Part shown: positions 27,199 to 36,470 of the stretch, piece after piece | How the letters are laid out: each line of letters begins with the position of its first letter | Position numbering within the stretch: position 1 is the first letter of the stretch | NCBI GenBank assembly: GCA_016715815.1 | Contig: JADJXN010000001.1 | Coordinates: forward strand, 442,001 to 506,000 | DNA from: Oligoflexia bacterium | GTDB lineage: Bacteria; Bdellovibrionota; Bdellovibrionia; JABDDW01 | Length of the DNA: 64,000 nt | Direction: 5' to 3' | Program-made: the position numbers and the translations under genes | Notes under the pieces: model-generated | Databases searched by the model: none | What the model was told of the DNA's origin: nothing | Seen by the model: the letters and a program-made list of their open reading frames with translations, nothing else

Positions 27199-29478
27199 AT
27201 GAAAAAAAATCTTGTTATCGTTGAGTCACCTGCAAAAGCTAAAACCATTGAGAAATATTTAGGAAAAGATTTTAAAGTAATGGCAAGTGTTGGCCATGTT
27301 AGGGATTTGCCATCTAAAAAATTAGGTGTTGATGTTAAGAAAAAATTTAAGCCAACCTATGAAATAATTAAAGGTAAAGACAAAATTATTTCTGAGATTA
27401 AGCAAGCTGGTCAAAAAGCTGAAAAAATATTTTTGGCCCCTGACCCTGATAGAGAAGGGGAAGCTATAGCGTGGCATATTGCTCAGGAATTAAAGCCAGA
27501 AAAGAAAAAAATAAAAAGAGTTCTTTTTAATGAGATAACAAAAAAAGCAGTTCAAGACGCGCTTAAAAACCCTCTTGATTTGGATCAAAATAAATTTGAA
27601 AGCCAGCAAGCAAGAAGAATTTTAGATAGATTAGTGGGTTATCAAATATCTCCAGTTTTATGGGATAAGGTAAGAAGAGGCTTAAGTGCGGGCCGCGTTC
27701 AATCAGTGGCATTAAGGTTAGTGGTAGAGCGTGAAAAGGAAATCAAAGCCTTTGTATCTGAAGAATATTGGAGCATACACGCCCTTTTGATTTCTGAAGG
27801 TGAGAAATTTTTAGCAAAGCTAACTAAGCAAAATCAAAAAAAGATAGAAATTAAAAATAAAAAGCAAGCAGATACAATTGTATCTGAGTTAAAAAATGAG
27901 CATTTTAAAATAACTAATATTGATAAATCTGAAAGAAAAAGAAATCCGCTGGCACCGTTTATAACATCAAAATTACAACAAGAGGCGTCTCGCAAGTTAC
28001 GCTATCCGGCAAAGAAAACCATGATGATAGCGCAAAAACTATATGAGGGCATTGAGCTTGGTGAAATGGGAACAATGGGTCTGATAACCTACATGAGAAC
28101 AGATTCAACAAGAATTTCTAATGATGCCCTTAAAGATGTTAGAGAGTTTATTAACTCAAATTACGGCAAAAAATATTTACCAGGAGAGCCTAATACCTAT
28201 AAATCTAAAAAAGATGCACAGGATGCTCACGAGGCAATTAGACCCACAAACCTTGAGTGTACACCAAAAGCAGTTAAGGATTATTTAAGTACTGAGCAAT
28301 ATAAATTATATGTTTTAATTTGGAATAGATTTGTTGCTTCTCAAATGATGCCTGCGGTTTTTGACCAAACTACAATTGATATTAGTGCTGGGAAATATGA
28401 GTTTAGAACCACTGGAAGTGTGTTAAAGTTTGATGGCTTTACTGCTGTGTATGAGGAATCTAAGGATGAGGATACTCAATCTGATGAGGATGAAACAAAA
28501 GGAAATCTTCCAGATTTAAAAATAAACTCAAAGCTTAATTTAGATTCTTTAAAACCGGAGCAACATTTTACACAACCCCCCCCAAGATATACTGATGCCA
28601 GTATTATCAAGGATCTTGAGGAAAAAGGTATTGGAAGACCATCAACATATGCAGCCATCATTAGTACTCTTATGGAGAAAGAATATGTAGAAAAAGATCA
28701 ATCTGGCAGGTTTACGCCATCTGAACTGGGAGTGATTGTAACTGAGCTTTTAGTAGAGAATTTCTCTGAGATTATGAATGTTGAGTTTACAGCCCTTATG
28801 GAAGAAAAACTTGATAGCATAGAAGATGGAAAAAAGGATTGGATACAAATTCTCAGTGATTTTTATACTCCGTTTGAAAAAACACTTACAGTAGCTAAAA
28901 AGAAAATGCGCAATTTAAAAGCGCAGGCTACGCCTACAGATATAAAGTGCGAAAAATGTAAAGATGGTATGATGCAAATAAAGTGGGGTAGAAATGGTCA
29001 GTTTTTAGCATGTTCAAATTACCCGGATTGTAAATCAACTGCTGAGTTTGAAAAAAGCGAAGATGGTAAAATTAAAATTAAAAAAATTGAAACCACTGAA
29101 GAAAAATGTGAAAAATGCGGTAAGGGTATGGTGATTAAATTTGGCCGTTTTGGAAAGTTCCTAGCTTGCAGTGGTTACCCCGAGTGTAAAACGACAAAAG
29201 CTATTAGTATGGGAATTAAATGTCCAAAATGTGATAAAGGAAGCGTGACACAAAGATCATCCAAAAAGGGAAAAGCCTTTTATGGTTGTACGCAATATCC
29301 AAAGTGTGATTTTGTTTCATGGGATAAGCCTGTTTTAAAACCATGTCCAGATTGTAAAAATCCATATTTAACTGAAAAGTTCACCAAAAAAGATGGGCGT
29401 GTTTTGATTTGTCCTAATAAAGATTGTGGTTATAGGCTGCAATTGGAAGAACCTCAAAATGAGGCACAAGGGGCATAA
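27199..29478 (+). CDS. topA: DNA topoisomerase I
   Basis: A 759-residue type IA topoisomerase that relaxes negative supercoils. The Toprim domain is at the N-terminus (VESPAKAKTIEKYLG, DPDREGEAIAWHIA). The active-site tyrosine lies in GLITYMRTDSTRIS near residue 299. Four C-terminal zinc-ribbon units of the Cys-x2-Cys type follow from about residue 580 (CEKCKDGMM, CEKCGKGMV, CPKCDKGSV, CPDCKNPYL), the last two less regular. Ends 2 bases before the convergent LptF/LptG gene with no terminator between them. Confidence 0.97.
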   Translation: MKKNLVIVESPAKAKTIEKYLGKDFKVMASVGHVRDLPSKKLGVDVKKKFKPTYEIIKGKDKIISEIKQAGQKAEKIFLAPDPDREGEAIAWHIAQELKPEKKKIKRVLFNEITKKAVQDALKNPLDLDQNKFESQQARRILDRLVGYQISPVLWDKVRRGLSAGRVQSVALRLVVEREKEIKAFVSEEYWSIHALLISEGEKFLAKLTKQNQKKIEIKNKKQADTIVSELKNEHFKITNIDKSERKRNPLAPFITSKLQQEASRKLRYPAKKTMMIAQKLYEGIELGEMGTMGLITYMRTDSTRISNDALKDVREFINSNYGKKYLPGEPNTYKSKKDAQDAHEAIRPTNLECTPKAVKDYLSTEQYKLYVLIWNRFVASQMMPAVFDQTTIDISAGKYEFRTTGSVLKFDGFTAVYEESKDEDTQSDEDETKGNLPDLKINSKLNLDSLKPEQHFTQPPPRYTDASIIKDLEEKGIGRPSTYAAIISTLMEKEYVEKDQSGRFTPSELGVIVTELLVENFSEIMNVEFTALMEEKLDSIEDGKKDWIQILSDFYTPFEKTLTVAKKKMRNLKAQATPTDIKCEKCKDGMMQIKWGRNGQFLACSNYPDCKSTAEFEKSEDGKIKIKKIETTEEKCEKCGKGMVIKFGRFGKFLACSGYPECKTTKAISMGIKCPKCDKGSVTQRSSKKGKAFYGCTQYPKCDFVSWDKPVLKPCPDCKNPYLTEKFTKKDGRVLICPNKDCGYRLQLEEPQNEAQGA

Positions 29479-29480
29479 AT

Positions 29481-30590
29481 TTACCAGGCTCTTTTAAAAG
29501 CCCAAACACCAAATGCTGCAAAAATAATATTTGCCATCCACATGGCTAACCAAACAGGTAAAGATCCTTCTCTGGCAAGGCTATCTCCTGAGATATAAAT
29601 AACCCAATATAAAACCATAATAACTAGTGAAACAACTAAACCACTTGAGCGCACTGAACGTCTATTTGTAATAGTCCCCACGCCCACTCCTAGTAAACCA
29701 AAAACCAAACAAGCCGCAGCCAATGAAAGTCGTTTGTGAAACTCAACTAATAGACTATGCCTTTGTTCTTCTTTTGTTAAAGGGTTGTTAAGTCCCAACC
29801 TAATATCATCTAATGTTAAAGATGGTGGACTTTTTTCCATTATGGCATCGGCACTAGCGTTGGATAAACTAATGTCATAAGTTTGAAAATCAACTTTAGC
29901 ATAATTTTTTTCTGAATTTTTATGAATATTTCCATTTAGTAATCTTAAAGTCACGCCTCTTCCTGGAAAGTCTGGATCAGCTTCTACAAGTTTACCTTCT
30001 TCAGAGATAATTGTAATGGGGTTTGAAGGATCTCTTTCATCATAAATAAAAACATCTTCTAATAGGCCTTGGCGGTTATTTACCTTGCCTGCGTAAATAA
30101 CAAGATCAAAATAACCTTCAGCAAAAGTACCTTCTTGTAAGTTAGCTGCAGCTTTTGTGTTTGAAAGTCTATTAATAAGAATTTCAAAGGCTCTATTGCC
30201 CCAAGGGGCTGCATAAAAACTAATGTAAACAGAGGTGAGTGCAATAACTAAGGAAAATGTAATTGTGGGTGCTAAAATATGCCATAAATTTAGGCCAGAG
30301 GCTTTAAAGGCTATAATTTCACTATCAGAGCTCATCCTTCCTAAAGTAAGTAAAATACTAAAAAGTAAACTAATGGGAATACATGCAGGTAAAAAGCTTA
30401 CTAGCATGTACATCGTGATTTGTAGAAGTAAGCTAAGGGGAACTCCTTTATTTATTAAAAAATCACTAAGCCTTAAAACTTGAAACATAAGAAGAATGAA
30501 CAAAAAAACAACATTGCCCAGTATGAAACTGGGCAACATTTCAGTTAAAATATAAATACCAGCAAGCTTTGCTCGGTAAGTTTTAAACAT
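29481..30590 (-). CDS. LPS export permease, LptF/LptG family
   Basis: A 369-residue YjgP/YjgQ-family protein with about three N-terminal membrane spans, a periplasmic beta-jellyroll region (roughly residues 130-260) and three C-terminal spans. These permeases form the LptB2FG ABC transporter that lifts LPS out of the inner membrane. Which of LptF or LptG it is cannot be settled. I chose the ATG of MFKTYRAKL at 30590; the frame is open to a TTG at 30611 that overlaps kdsA. Location just after kdsA agrees with an LPS role. Confidence 0.85.
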   Translation of the reverse strand: MFKTYRAKLAGIYILTEMLPSFILGNVVFLFILLMFQVLRLSDFLINKGVPLSLLLQITMYMLVSFLPACIPISLLFSILLTLGRMSSDSEIIAFKASGLNLWHILAPTITFSLVIALTSVYISFYAAPWGNRAFEILINRLSNTKAAANLQEGTFAEGYFDLVIYAGKVNNRQGLLEDVFIYDERDPSNPITIISEEGKLVEADPDFPGRGVTLRLLNGNIHKNSEKNYAKVDFQTYDISLSNASADAIMEKSPPSLTLDDIRLGLNNPLTKEEQRHSLLVEFHKRLSLAAACLVFGLLGVGVGTITNRRSVRSSGLVVSLVIMVLYWVIYISGDSLAREGSLPVWLAMWMANIIFAAFGVWAFKRAW

Positions 30591-30597
30591 AGTAATT

Positions 30598-31476
30598 TTA
30601 ATTTCGCCCAACTGCTTTACTTATGGCTAAACAAGTTTTTAACAGTGGCTCCATATGATCAAGCTCAAGCATGGATGTGCCATCACAAAGGGCTGATTTT
30701 GGAGTTGGGTGAGTTTCTAAAAATAAACAATCAGTACCTGCAGCAACTGCTGCCTTGGTTAAATGGGGTACAAACTGTGGTTCTCCCCCTTTAGGATCAG
30801 ATGAGGGGATGCCATAAATTCTAATGATATGTGTGGCATCATAGACAACGGGTGTCCCTAAATACTGCATTATTGGGATGCTTCTAATATCTGAAACAAG
30901 TCTATTATATCCAAAGCACGCGCCTCGTTCAGTGAGTAAAATGTTTTTTGCCCCTGTGCTTTTTAATTTAGAAACAGCACTAGACATATTCTCAGGTGCT
31001 AAAAATTGTCCCTTTTTTACGTTCACAGCTTTTCCAGATTTACCACAAGCAAGCACTAAGCCTGTTTGCTGGCATAAATAAGCGGGGATTTGTAAAACAT
31101 CTAAATACTCTGCTGAAAGTGGCACATCTTCTTCTCTATGAATATCACTCAATACTGGTATGCCGTAGGTATCTCTTACTTTTTTTAATATTTTTAATCC
31201 ATCCTCAGCCCCAGGGCCACGCCAATTTTTTTCACTTCCGCGATTATCTTTTTCATAACTACTTTTAAAAATAAGTCCAATTCCTAATCTATCCGCAATG
31301 TCAGTCAACTTTCTTGCTACACTCATAATCAATTCTTCTGACTCAACAACACAAGGTCCGGCTATAAGCGCTAGCTCATGGCCTTTTCCAATTTTTACTG
31401 TTCCTCTTTTTGTAGTAAGTGAAAATTGTCTATCAGGCATTGTTACAGGTTTTCTTGGATCTTCTAATTGATACAT
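30598..31476 (-). CDS. kdsA: 3-deoxy-8-phosphooctulonate synthase (metal-dependent type)
   Basis: A 292-residue TIM-barrel enzyme that condenses arabinose 5-phosphate and phosphoenolpyruvate to KDO 8-phosphate for LPS core. Motifs: LIAGPCVVESEELI, FKSSYEKDNRGS, VLSDIHREEDV, QIPAYLCQQTGLV and NVKKGQFLAPENM. Cysteine in AGPC, where the E. coli enzyme has asparagine, marks the metal-dependent class. Ten bases follow the upstream glycosyltransferase. Confidence 0.95.
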   Translation of the reverse strand: MYQLEDPRKPVTMPDRQFSLTTKRGTVKIGKGHELALIAGPCVVESEELIMSVARKLTDIADRLGIGLIFKSSYEKDNRGSEKNWRGPGAEDGLKILKKVRDTYGIPVLSDIHREEDVPLSAEYLDVLQIPAYLCQQTGLVLACGKSGKAVNVKKGQFLAPENMSSAVSKLKSTGAKNILLTERGACFGYNRLVSDIRSIPIMQYLGTPVVYDATHIIRIYGIPSSDPKGGEPQFVPHLTKAAVAAGTDCLFLETHPTPKSALCDGTSMLELDHMEPLLKTCLAISKAVGRN

Positions 31477-31486
31477 TTAAAACTCC

Positions 31487-32371
31487 TTATTTTAACAAAA
31501 CGTAATTTTTATGTTCACCGACTCTTAGGCCGGTTAACTTTTCAAATAAATCACTGGATAAATTTTTAAAATCTCTTGCGCCCCAGTTCAGCCATGATTT
31601 TGGACCTCGCAGTGGGGTAAAATTCCAGTTTTGATTTTTTACAAGTGCTTCCATAACTTGAGGGTGCGTGCCCTTGTATGATTTTAGGCCGTAACCGCTC
31701 TTGTATGCAAAGTCTTTAAAAGAGTTATCATATTTATTGCCGTGCCACCATCTAAACATGTGCTTGTTTTTTTCTCCCATTTGAATGGGTTCCTTTGCCC
31801 AGCCATAATGAAATACAGTGGCTCCAGAATGTACAACTTGAGGTTTATAAAGGACATCATTTTTTTTTACCCTAAAACCTTGAGCATCTCCTACACTTAG
31901 AATATTCTTAAAATTCTTTATTACTCTTACCTCATGGCGGTACCAATTTCTTGCGCTTGCTACTACATTATAAGAACCATAAAAGTGGATATATTTAAAA
32001 AGTAGCCCCTCAACACTTTCGTCTTTTAAGTGACGTTCCATACTTTTGGAGAGGTTTTCGTAATCTTTTTCATGCAAAACTTCATCAGCCTGCAGGTAAA
32101 AACACCAGTCTCCACTGCAGCGAGCCAAAGCCTCATTAGTTTTCTCACTAAGAATAAGGCCCCCTGTGGTTTTAGACTTATCCCACAAAGAATCAAAAAT
32201 CTTAATTTTAGGGCTATTTATTGACTCTATTAGCTCCTTGGTCGCGTCCTCGCTTTGTCCTACACCTACAATGAGCTCATCTACCAAAGGTAGTAATGAT
32301 TTAATGGACTCTTTAACTGGATAGCCCATGATAACGGCATTTCTTATGACTGTAAAACCACTTACTTTCAT
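31487..32371 (-). CDS. Family 2 (GT-A) glycosyltransferase
   Basis: A 294-residue soluble protein beginning KVSGFTVIRNAV, the beta-strand opening of GT-A glycosyltransferases. LIVGVGQSEDATKELI is the nucleotide-sugar region, and LQADEVLHE contains the D-x-E variant of the DxD metal motif. The second half (RHEVRVIKNF, VVHSGATVFHYGW) resembles family 2 enzymes of surface-glycan synthesis. I chose the ATG at 32371; the longer frame adds a hydrophobic stretch that overlaps the divergent gene. Its place before kdsA suggests LPS or surface sugar assembly; the sugar is unknown. Confidence 0.82.
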   Translation of the reverse strand: MKVSGFTVIRNAVIMGYPVKESIKSLLPLVDELIVGVGQSEDATKELIESINSPKIKIFDSLWDKSKTTGGLILSEKTNEALARCSGDWCFYLQADEVLHEKDYENLSKSMERHLKDESVEGLLFKYIHFYGSYNVVASARNWYRHEVRVIKNFKNILSVGDAQGFRVKKNDVLYKPQVVHSGATVFHYGWAKEPIQMGEKNKHMFRWWHGNKYDNSFKDFAYKSGYGLKSYKGTHPQVMEALVKNQNWNFTPLRGPKSWLNWGARDFKNLSSDLFEKLTGLRVGEHKNYVLLK

Positions 32372-32402
32372 AGAAGTAGCTTTAGCAGTATAATTTAAAA
32401 AT

Positions 32403-33023
32403 ATGAAGAGAATTTTAACAATCATAGAGGATCTTAATGAGCAAAACTTTTTAGAGGTTTTGCTTAAAAAAATTAGTTTTGATGTGCTTTCCCTTCGTAA
32501 GGAAGCTCAAATCAACAGCAATGCCTTAGGGTTTAGACCAAATCTTGTTATAGCCACTGGTGATGGAGCAAAAATCAATGGTCACCGAGTGGCTAAAGAA
32601 ATTAAAGTAAAAGGTGTCAATCCGAAACTTATTTTATTATTTCCAATCAACCAAGCAATTGATAAAAAAATTACCTCTAGTTACAAATGCCATGGAGTTT
32701 TAGAAACACCTATAAATCCACTAGCTCTTATAGAGGCTATTTGCAGTGTTTTAGATCTTGAAAAAGAACCTATATTAAAAAAGTATGAAAGGCTCCCTGT
32801 TACCCAGCAACAACAGCAAGTATCAAACTCTGAGCCATCTATTAGATCAAAAAAATATGCTGAAATTCTAAAAAAAGTTCCGCCTTCAAAAGAAAATGGG
32901 TTTTCAAGAAAAATAGTATCAGAAGAAGTAAAAAAGATGAGAGAGTATGAGGATAATAACAAAGAGGTTGAAGAAATAGATGAGATGAGAAAAAAATATG
33001 TCTCAGCTCTTTTTAAAAAGTGA
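32403..33023 (+). CDS. Degenerate receiver-like protein
   Basis: A 206-residue protein whose first 120 residues follow the beta/alpha order of a response-regulator receiver (RILTIIEDL, NLVIATGDG, PKLILLFPI, GVLETPINPLALIEAI). The phospho-acceptor aspartate is not seen at the end of strand 3, so it is probably not phosphorylated in the usual way. The C-terminal third is Gln-, Lys- and Glu-rich. It converges on the 656-codon regulator at 33003, with a 21-base overlap of tails. Confidence 0.6.
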   Translation: MKRILTIIEDLNEQNFLEVLLKKISFDVLSLRKEAQINSNALGFRPNLVIATGDGAKINGHRVAKEIKVKGVNPKLILLFPINQAIDKKITSSYKCHGVLETPINPLALIEAICSVLDLEKEPILKKYERLPVTQQQQQVSNSEPSIRSKKYAEILKKVPPSKENGFSRKIVSEEVKKMREYEDNNKEVEEIDEMRKKYVSALFKK

Positions 33024-34925
33024 ACCCACTACATCTTTCAAATCGCTATTAAGAATATCAACAGTCTTATTGTTTTTTTGTAAATCAAAGAAGCGAAGAA
33101 GACGTTCTGCTTCAATAAATTTTGGCTTTAAAGAAAGGGCATGCTGAACATTTTTTCTTGCTGCCACAAAATCATTTGTCATTTTTTGATAATAACCTTT
33201 CACAAAATAATAAGTGGCATTATGTCTGTCCTCGGGTGGAATCTTACTTAAGATTTGCTCTGATTCTTTTATTTGGCTTGAATTTTTATTCTGTTCACAA
33301 GAAACAAGTAAAGCCCAGGCTGTGTGGATAAGTAAATCGCTTGTTGGGGGTTTTAAGCTTTTTGCCATTGTAAATTTCTCAAGAGCCTTAAGGGCATTGC
33401 CAGAGGTTAATAAAATTTTACCTTCTTCAAACAAGGCTTCGCCTTGTAGTATTTTCTCTGTTCGGCCCATTTCAAGCTCTTTAATATAAGCTAGTCTTTT
33501 TGGTTCATTAGATAAAACTTCATAAGCCTTTGTAATAAGACCAAATACATTTTTTGCTGCTTCTGCTAATTCTTTTGTAGAATTAGGGGGGATTTTATCT
33601 GGATGAAAAATTTTTGCAAGCTCATGATAAGTCTTTTTTATGTCTGTTGATTTGGCATTTTTACTAATACCAAGTATCGCAAAATGATCTTGGTTTTGTA
33701 AAGTAACTTGAAGCTTTCTTAATCTTGCCAGGTGGGCTGTGGCATCAAACTGTTTTTTATCTTCATTTTTAAATTTTACATGTTCTACAAGTATAAGTAT
33801 GTGTAGTATTTGGTAAATCACTTCTTCATTTTGTGGATATTTATTTATAATTTCTTCCAGATCTTTTCCTTGTTCAAAGCTTTTTACAATTTGCATAAAA
33901 CTTTTAAAAACTGGAAAACTCCAAAGGGAAAGCCATTGAGAGGCTATGTTATTAATAATAGTGGGACGCTCTTCCCATTTCATGTAGCGCTGTTTTAACC
34001 ACGCAAGATCAAATTTTGAATTAAGCCAATCATAAATAAAGGGGGAGAGTCTTTCTTGATCAATAAAAGATGCTGATGGCAAAACATTTTTTTCTTCAAA
34101 AAAAAGGTTGTAGTTTTCATTGCCGACACTCATTGAAAGCCTTAAGGCCATTTGTTCAGAGTTAATAATGTCAATTACATGTGGAGAGATGTAGTTTAGC
34201 TCGACAAGTTTTTCACCAATTCTTTTTCCAGATTCAACTTTTAGTGCTTCGTCCAACTGTTCTGGTGTGAGGTAGCCATTTTCAATAAGTAAATGACCAA
34301 AAAAGGATTCGGGATTCTTCATTTCAACTTGAACAATTTTGCCTTGGTTAAAGGAAATCTGCATAGGAAACTTTGTGTTTGAAAGTTTTAAAATACCGGA
34401 GGCTTTTGAGTTCATGAGATGACAATAAATAAGAGGTAAATCTAAAGCCTCAATTTCACCAAGTTGGTTAATTGATTTAATTTTTTCTTGCGGAGATAAT
34501 GAGTTAATCATGAGGTTTTCAAAAGGGGATAATTCCTCATCAATAAAATCAGAAAAGGAAGAATTAATAGCCTTAATAAGATCACTTACATTAAAGGGCT
34601 TATTAAAAAAATTTAATGCACCTGTTTTTTGTATGGCCTCTTTGCTATAAGCTTTATCTTTAAAAACACCACTTGTTAAAAACATTGGGGCTGTCAGTGC
34701 CCCCTCTTTTCTGAGTTGAACTGCTAATTCAATTCCAGATATTTTGGGCAAAAGGCAGTCAATAACAAAAGCGTGGGCACTTTGTATTTTAAATTGATTA
34801 ATAGCATCAGTAGGGTTTGTAAAATGTGTAGGGGTGTAACCCTCTTTTTTAAGGGCTTCAACTAGGGCTTTACCCATTGTGACATCATCTTCAACTACAA
34901 ATATTCTTATTTCTGATTTTTCCAA
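33003..34925 (-). CDS. Response regulator fused to DUF4388, J-domain and TPR
   Basis: A 640-residue cytoplasmic protein with four parts. A receiver domain (about 8-120) has the acidic pair VVEDD, phospho-acceptor in VIDCLLP and lysine in FFNKPF. A DUF4388/PATAN-like module follows (SGILKLSNTKFPMQISFNQG and GHLLIENGYLTPEQLDEAL). A J domain (about 415-490) keeps the HPD tripeptide in KIFHPDKIPP. TPR units close the protein. J domains recruit Hsp70, so a phosphorylation-controlled co-chaperone or scaffold is plausible. I start at TTG 34925, with GGGGTAGG upstream; the frame continues to 34973. Confidence 0.8.
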   Translation of the reverse strand: MEKSEIRIFVVEDDVTMGKALVEALKKEGYTPTHFTNPTDAINQFKIQSAHAFVIDCLLPKISGIELAVQLRKEGALTAPMFLTSGVFKDKAYSKEAIQKTGALNFFNKPFNVSDLIKAINSSFSDFIDEELSPFENLMINSLSPQEKIKSINQLGEIEALDLPLIYCHLMNSKASGILKLSNTKFPMQISFNQGKIVQVEMKNPESFFGHLLIENGYLTPEQLDEALKVESGKRIGEKLVELNYISPHVIDIINSEQMALRLSMSVGNENYNLFFEEKNVLPSASFIDQERLSPFIYDWLNSKFDLAWLKQRYMKWEERPTIINNIASQWLSLWSFPVFKSFMQIVKSFEQGKDLEEIINKYPQNEEVIYQILHILILVEHVKFKNEDKKQFDATAHLARLRKLQVTLQNQDHFAILGISKNAKSTDIKKTYHELAKIFHPDKIPPNSTKELAEAAKNVFGLITKAYEVLSNEPKRLAYIKELEMGRTEKILQGEALFEEGKILLTSGNALKALEKFTMAKSLKPPTSDLLIHTAWALLVSCEQNKNSSQIKESEQILSKIPPEDRHNATYYFVKGYYQKMTNDFVAARKNVQHALSLKPKFIEAERLLRFFDLQKNNKTVDILNSDLKDVVGSLFKKS

Positions 34926-35031
34926 TAGCCTACCCCTATTATCAGAATCGCCTGTGTGAATTAAGCTTGTCAAGACAAGCTTGGTCTTGCTAAATTTTGA
35001 TGAAACTAACTATCTTATATAAGGAAAAACA

Positions 35032-35358
35032 ATGGGATCAAATACAATACAAATCACTGATGACACTTTTGAGAAAGAAGTTTTGCAATCAAATATTCCT
35101 GTTCTTATTGATTTTTGGGCTGAGTGGTGTGGGCCCTGCCGAGCCTTAGGTCCAACATTAGATGAGGTAGCTGGTGAATTTAAGGATAAAATTAAAGTAG
35201 TTAAACTTAATGTTGATGAAAACCCAAGAGTCCCAAGCCAGTTTGGAATTAGAAGTATTCCTACAGTTATTTTATTTAAAAATGGCCAGCAAGTAGACCA
35301 AGCTGTGGGCAATATGGCTAAGTCTCAGGTAATTAATTTTATTCAAAAAGCATTTTAG
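35032..35358 (+). CDS. trxA: Thioredoxin
   Basis: A 108-residue thioredoxin with the redox site WCGPC in FWAEWCGPCRALGPTLDEV and the cis-proline loop RSIPTVILF. No signal peptide, so it is cytoplasmic and reduces disulfides of client enzymes. The ATG has an AAGGAAA site upstream. Its stop overlaps the convergent rodA stop by four bases. Confidence 0.96.
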   Translation: MGSNTIQITDDTFEKEVLQSNIPVLIDFWAEWCGPCRALGPTLDEVAGEFKDKIKVVKLNVDENPRVPSQFGIRSIPTVILFKNGQQVDQAVGNMAKSQVINFIQKAF

Positions 35359-36470
35359 AATAAAAACTTTCTTAAATTTACACTTGATACAATACCAAGG
35401 GCAAACATTGTTGTTAACATGTTTGAGCCTCCGTAGCTGATCAATGGAAGTGGGATTCCTACTATTGGTAGAATTCCTGTTGTCATACCAATATTAATAA
35501 ATACATGCAGAAATAAAATGGACATTATGCCTACAGTGAGTAGAACACCAAATTTGTCTTTTGCTTGGCTAGCCGTTCTTATGCCCATCATAAGTAATAT
35601 GATGTATAAAATTAAGGTTGTTATTGAGCCAACAAATCCATGTTCTTCAGATAAAACGGAAAAAATAAAGTCAGTATGTCTTTCAGGCAGGAACTCTAGC
35701 TGCCCTTGAGTTCCTTTTCTAAAACCTTTTCCAAAAAATTTTCCAGAGCCTACTGCAATTTTTGATTGGATGCTATTATACCCAGCACCTCTTGGGTCAA
35801 GGCTGGCATCTAAAAACGTATGAATTCTATTTTTTTGATAGTCCCTTAAAGCAAATTTCCAGGCTACAGGTAAGGCTATAAGTATTCCTATAACAGCAGT
35901 TACTAAAACATTTCTTTTTACTTTAACAAATAAAAACATTGTTGCAATAGCCCCAACCAAAAGCAGGCCTGTTCCCAAATCTGGTTGTTTAATTACTAAA
36001 AATGCAGGTATGGAAACCAAAATTGTTGGAATAATTAAATCTTTAAAACTATGCCCCTGTGGTTTGACGTGTGTGTGAAACAATTTTGCAATTAGAAAAA
36101 CCATTACCAGCTTCATGGTTTCAGAGGGTTGGTACTTAAAAAAACCAAGGTTAATCCATCTCTGTGCCCCTAAAGATGTATGTCCAAAGAACATGACAAC
36201 AACAAGCATGATAACATTTAAAACATAAAGCGGGTAAGCAAGTTTGACGAATATTTTGTAGTCAATTAAAGTAAGGGCTGCAAAAATCACCCAACCAACA
36301 ATAATGTAAATAATTTGAGAGACAAACAATGTGGCCATTCCTTTTGAGTTGGGGCCATGGGTTGCAGAATAAAGATTAATTAGTCCAATAATATGAAGAG
36401 CAAAGATGACAAGTGCAAAATTATAATCAACTTTTTTAAGCGTTGTACGCTCTTGTACTTGAAGTGCCAT
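35355..36470 (-). CDS. rodA: SEDS peptidoglycan polymerase RodA
   Basis: A 371-residue protein with about ten membrane spans and the SEDS signatures: QPDLGTGLLLVGAI, the FLPERHTDFIFSVLSEEHGF loop and IPLPLISYGGSNML near the end. RodA polymerises glycan strands in the cell-wall elongation complex with PBP2. The start abuts the mrdA stop, sharing one base. Confidence 0.95.
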   Translation of the reverse strand: MALQVQERTTLKKVDYNFALVIFALHIIGLINLYSATHGPNSKGMATLFVSQIIYIIVGWVIFAALTLIDYKIFVKLAYPLYVLNVIMLVVVMFFGHTSLGAQRWINLGFFKYQPSETMKLVMVFLIAKLFHTHVKPQGHSFKDLIIPTILVSIPAFLVIKQPDLGTGLLLVGAIATMFLFVKVKRNVLVTAVIGILIALPVAWKFALRDYQKNRIHTFLDASLDPRGAGYNSIQSKIAVGSGKFFGKGFRKGTQGQLEFLPERHTDFIFSVLSEEHGFVGSITTLILYIILLMMGIRTASQAKDKFGVLLTVGIMSILFLHVFINIGMTTGILPIVGIPLPLISYGGSNMLTTMFALGIVSSVNLRKFLF

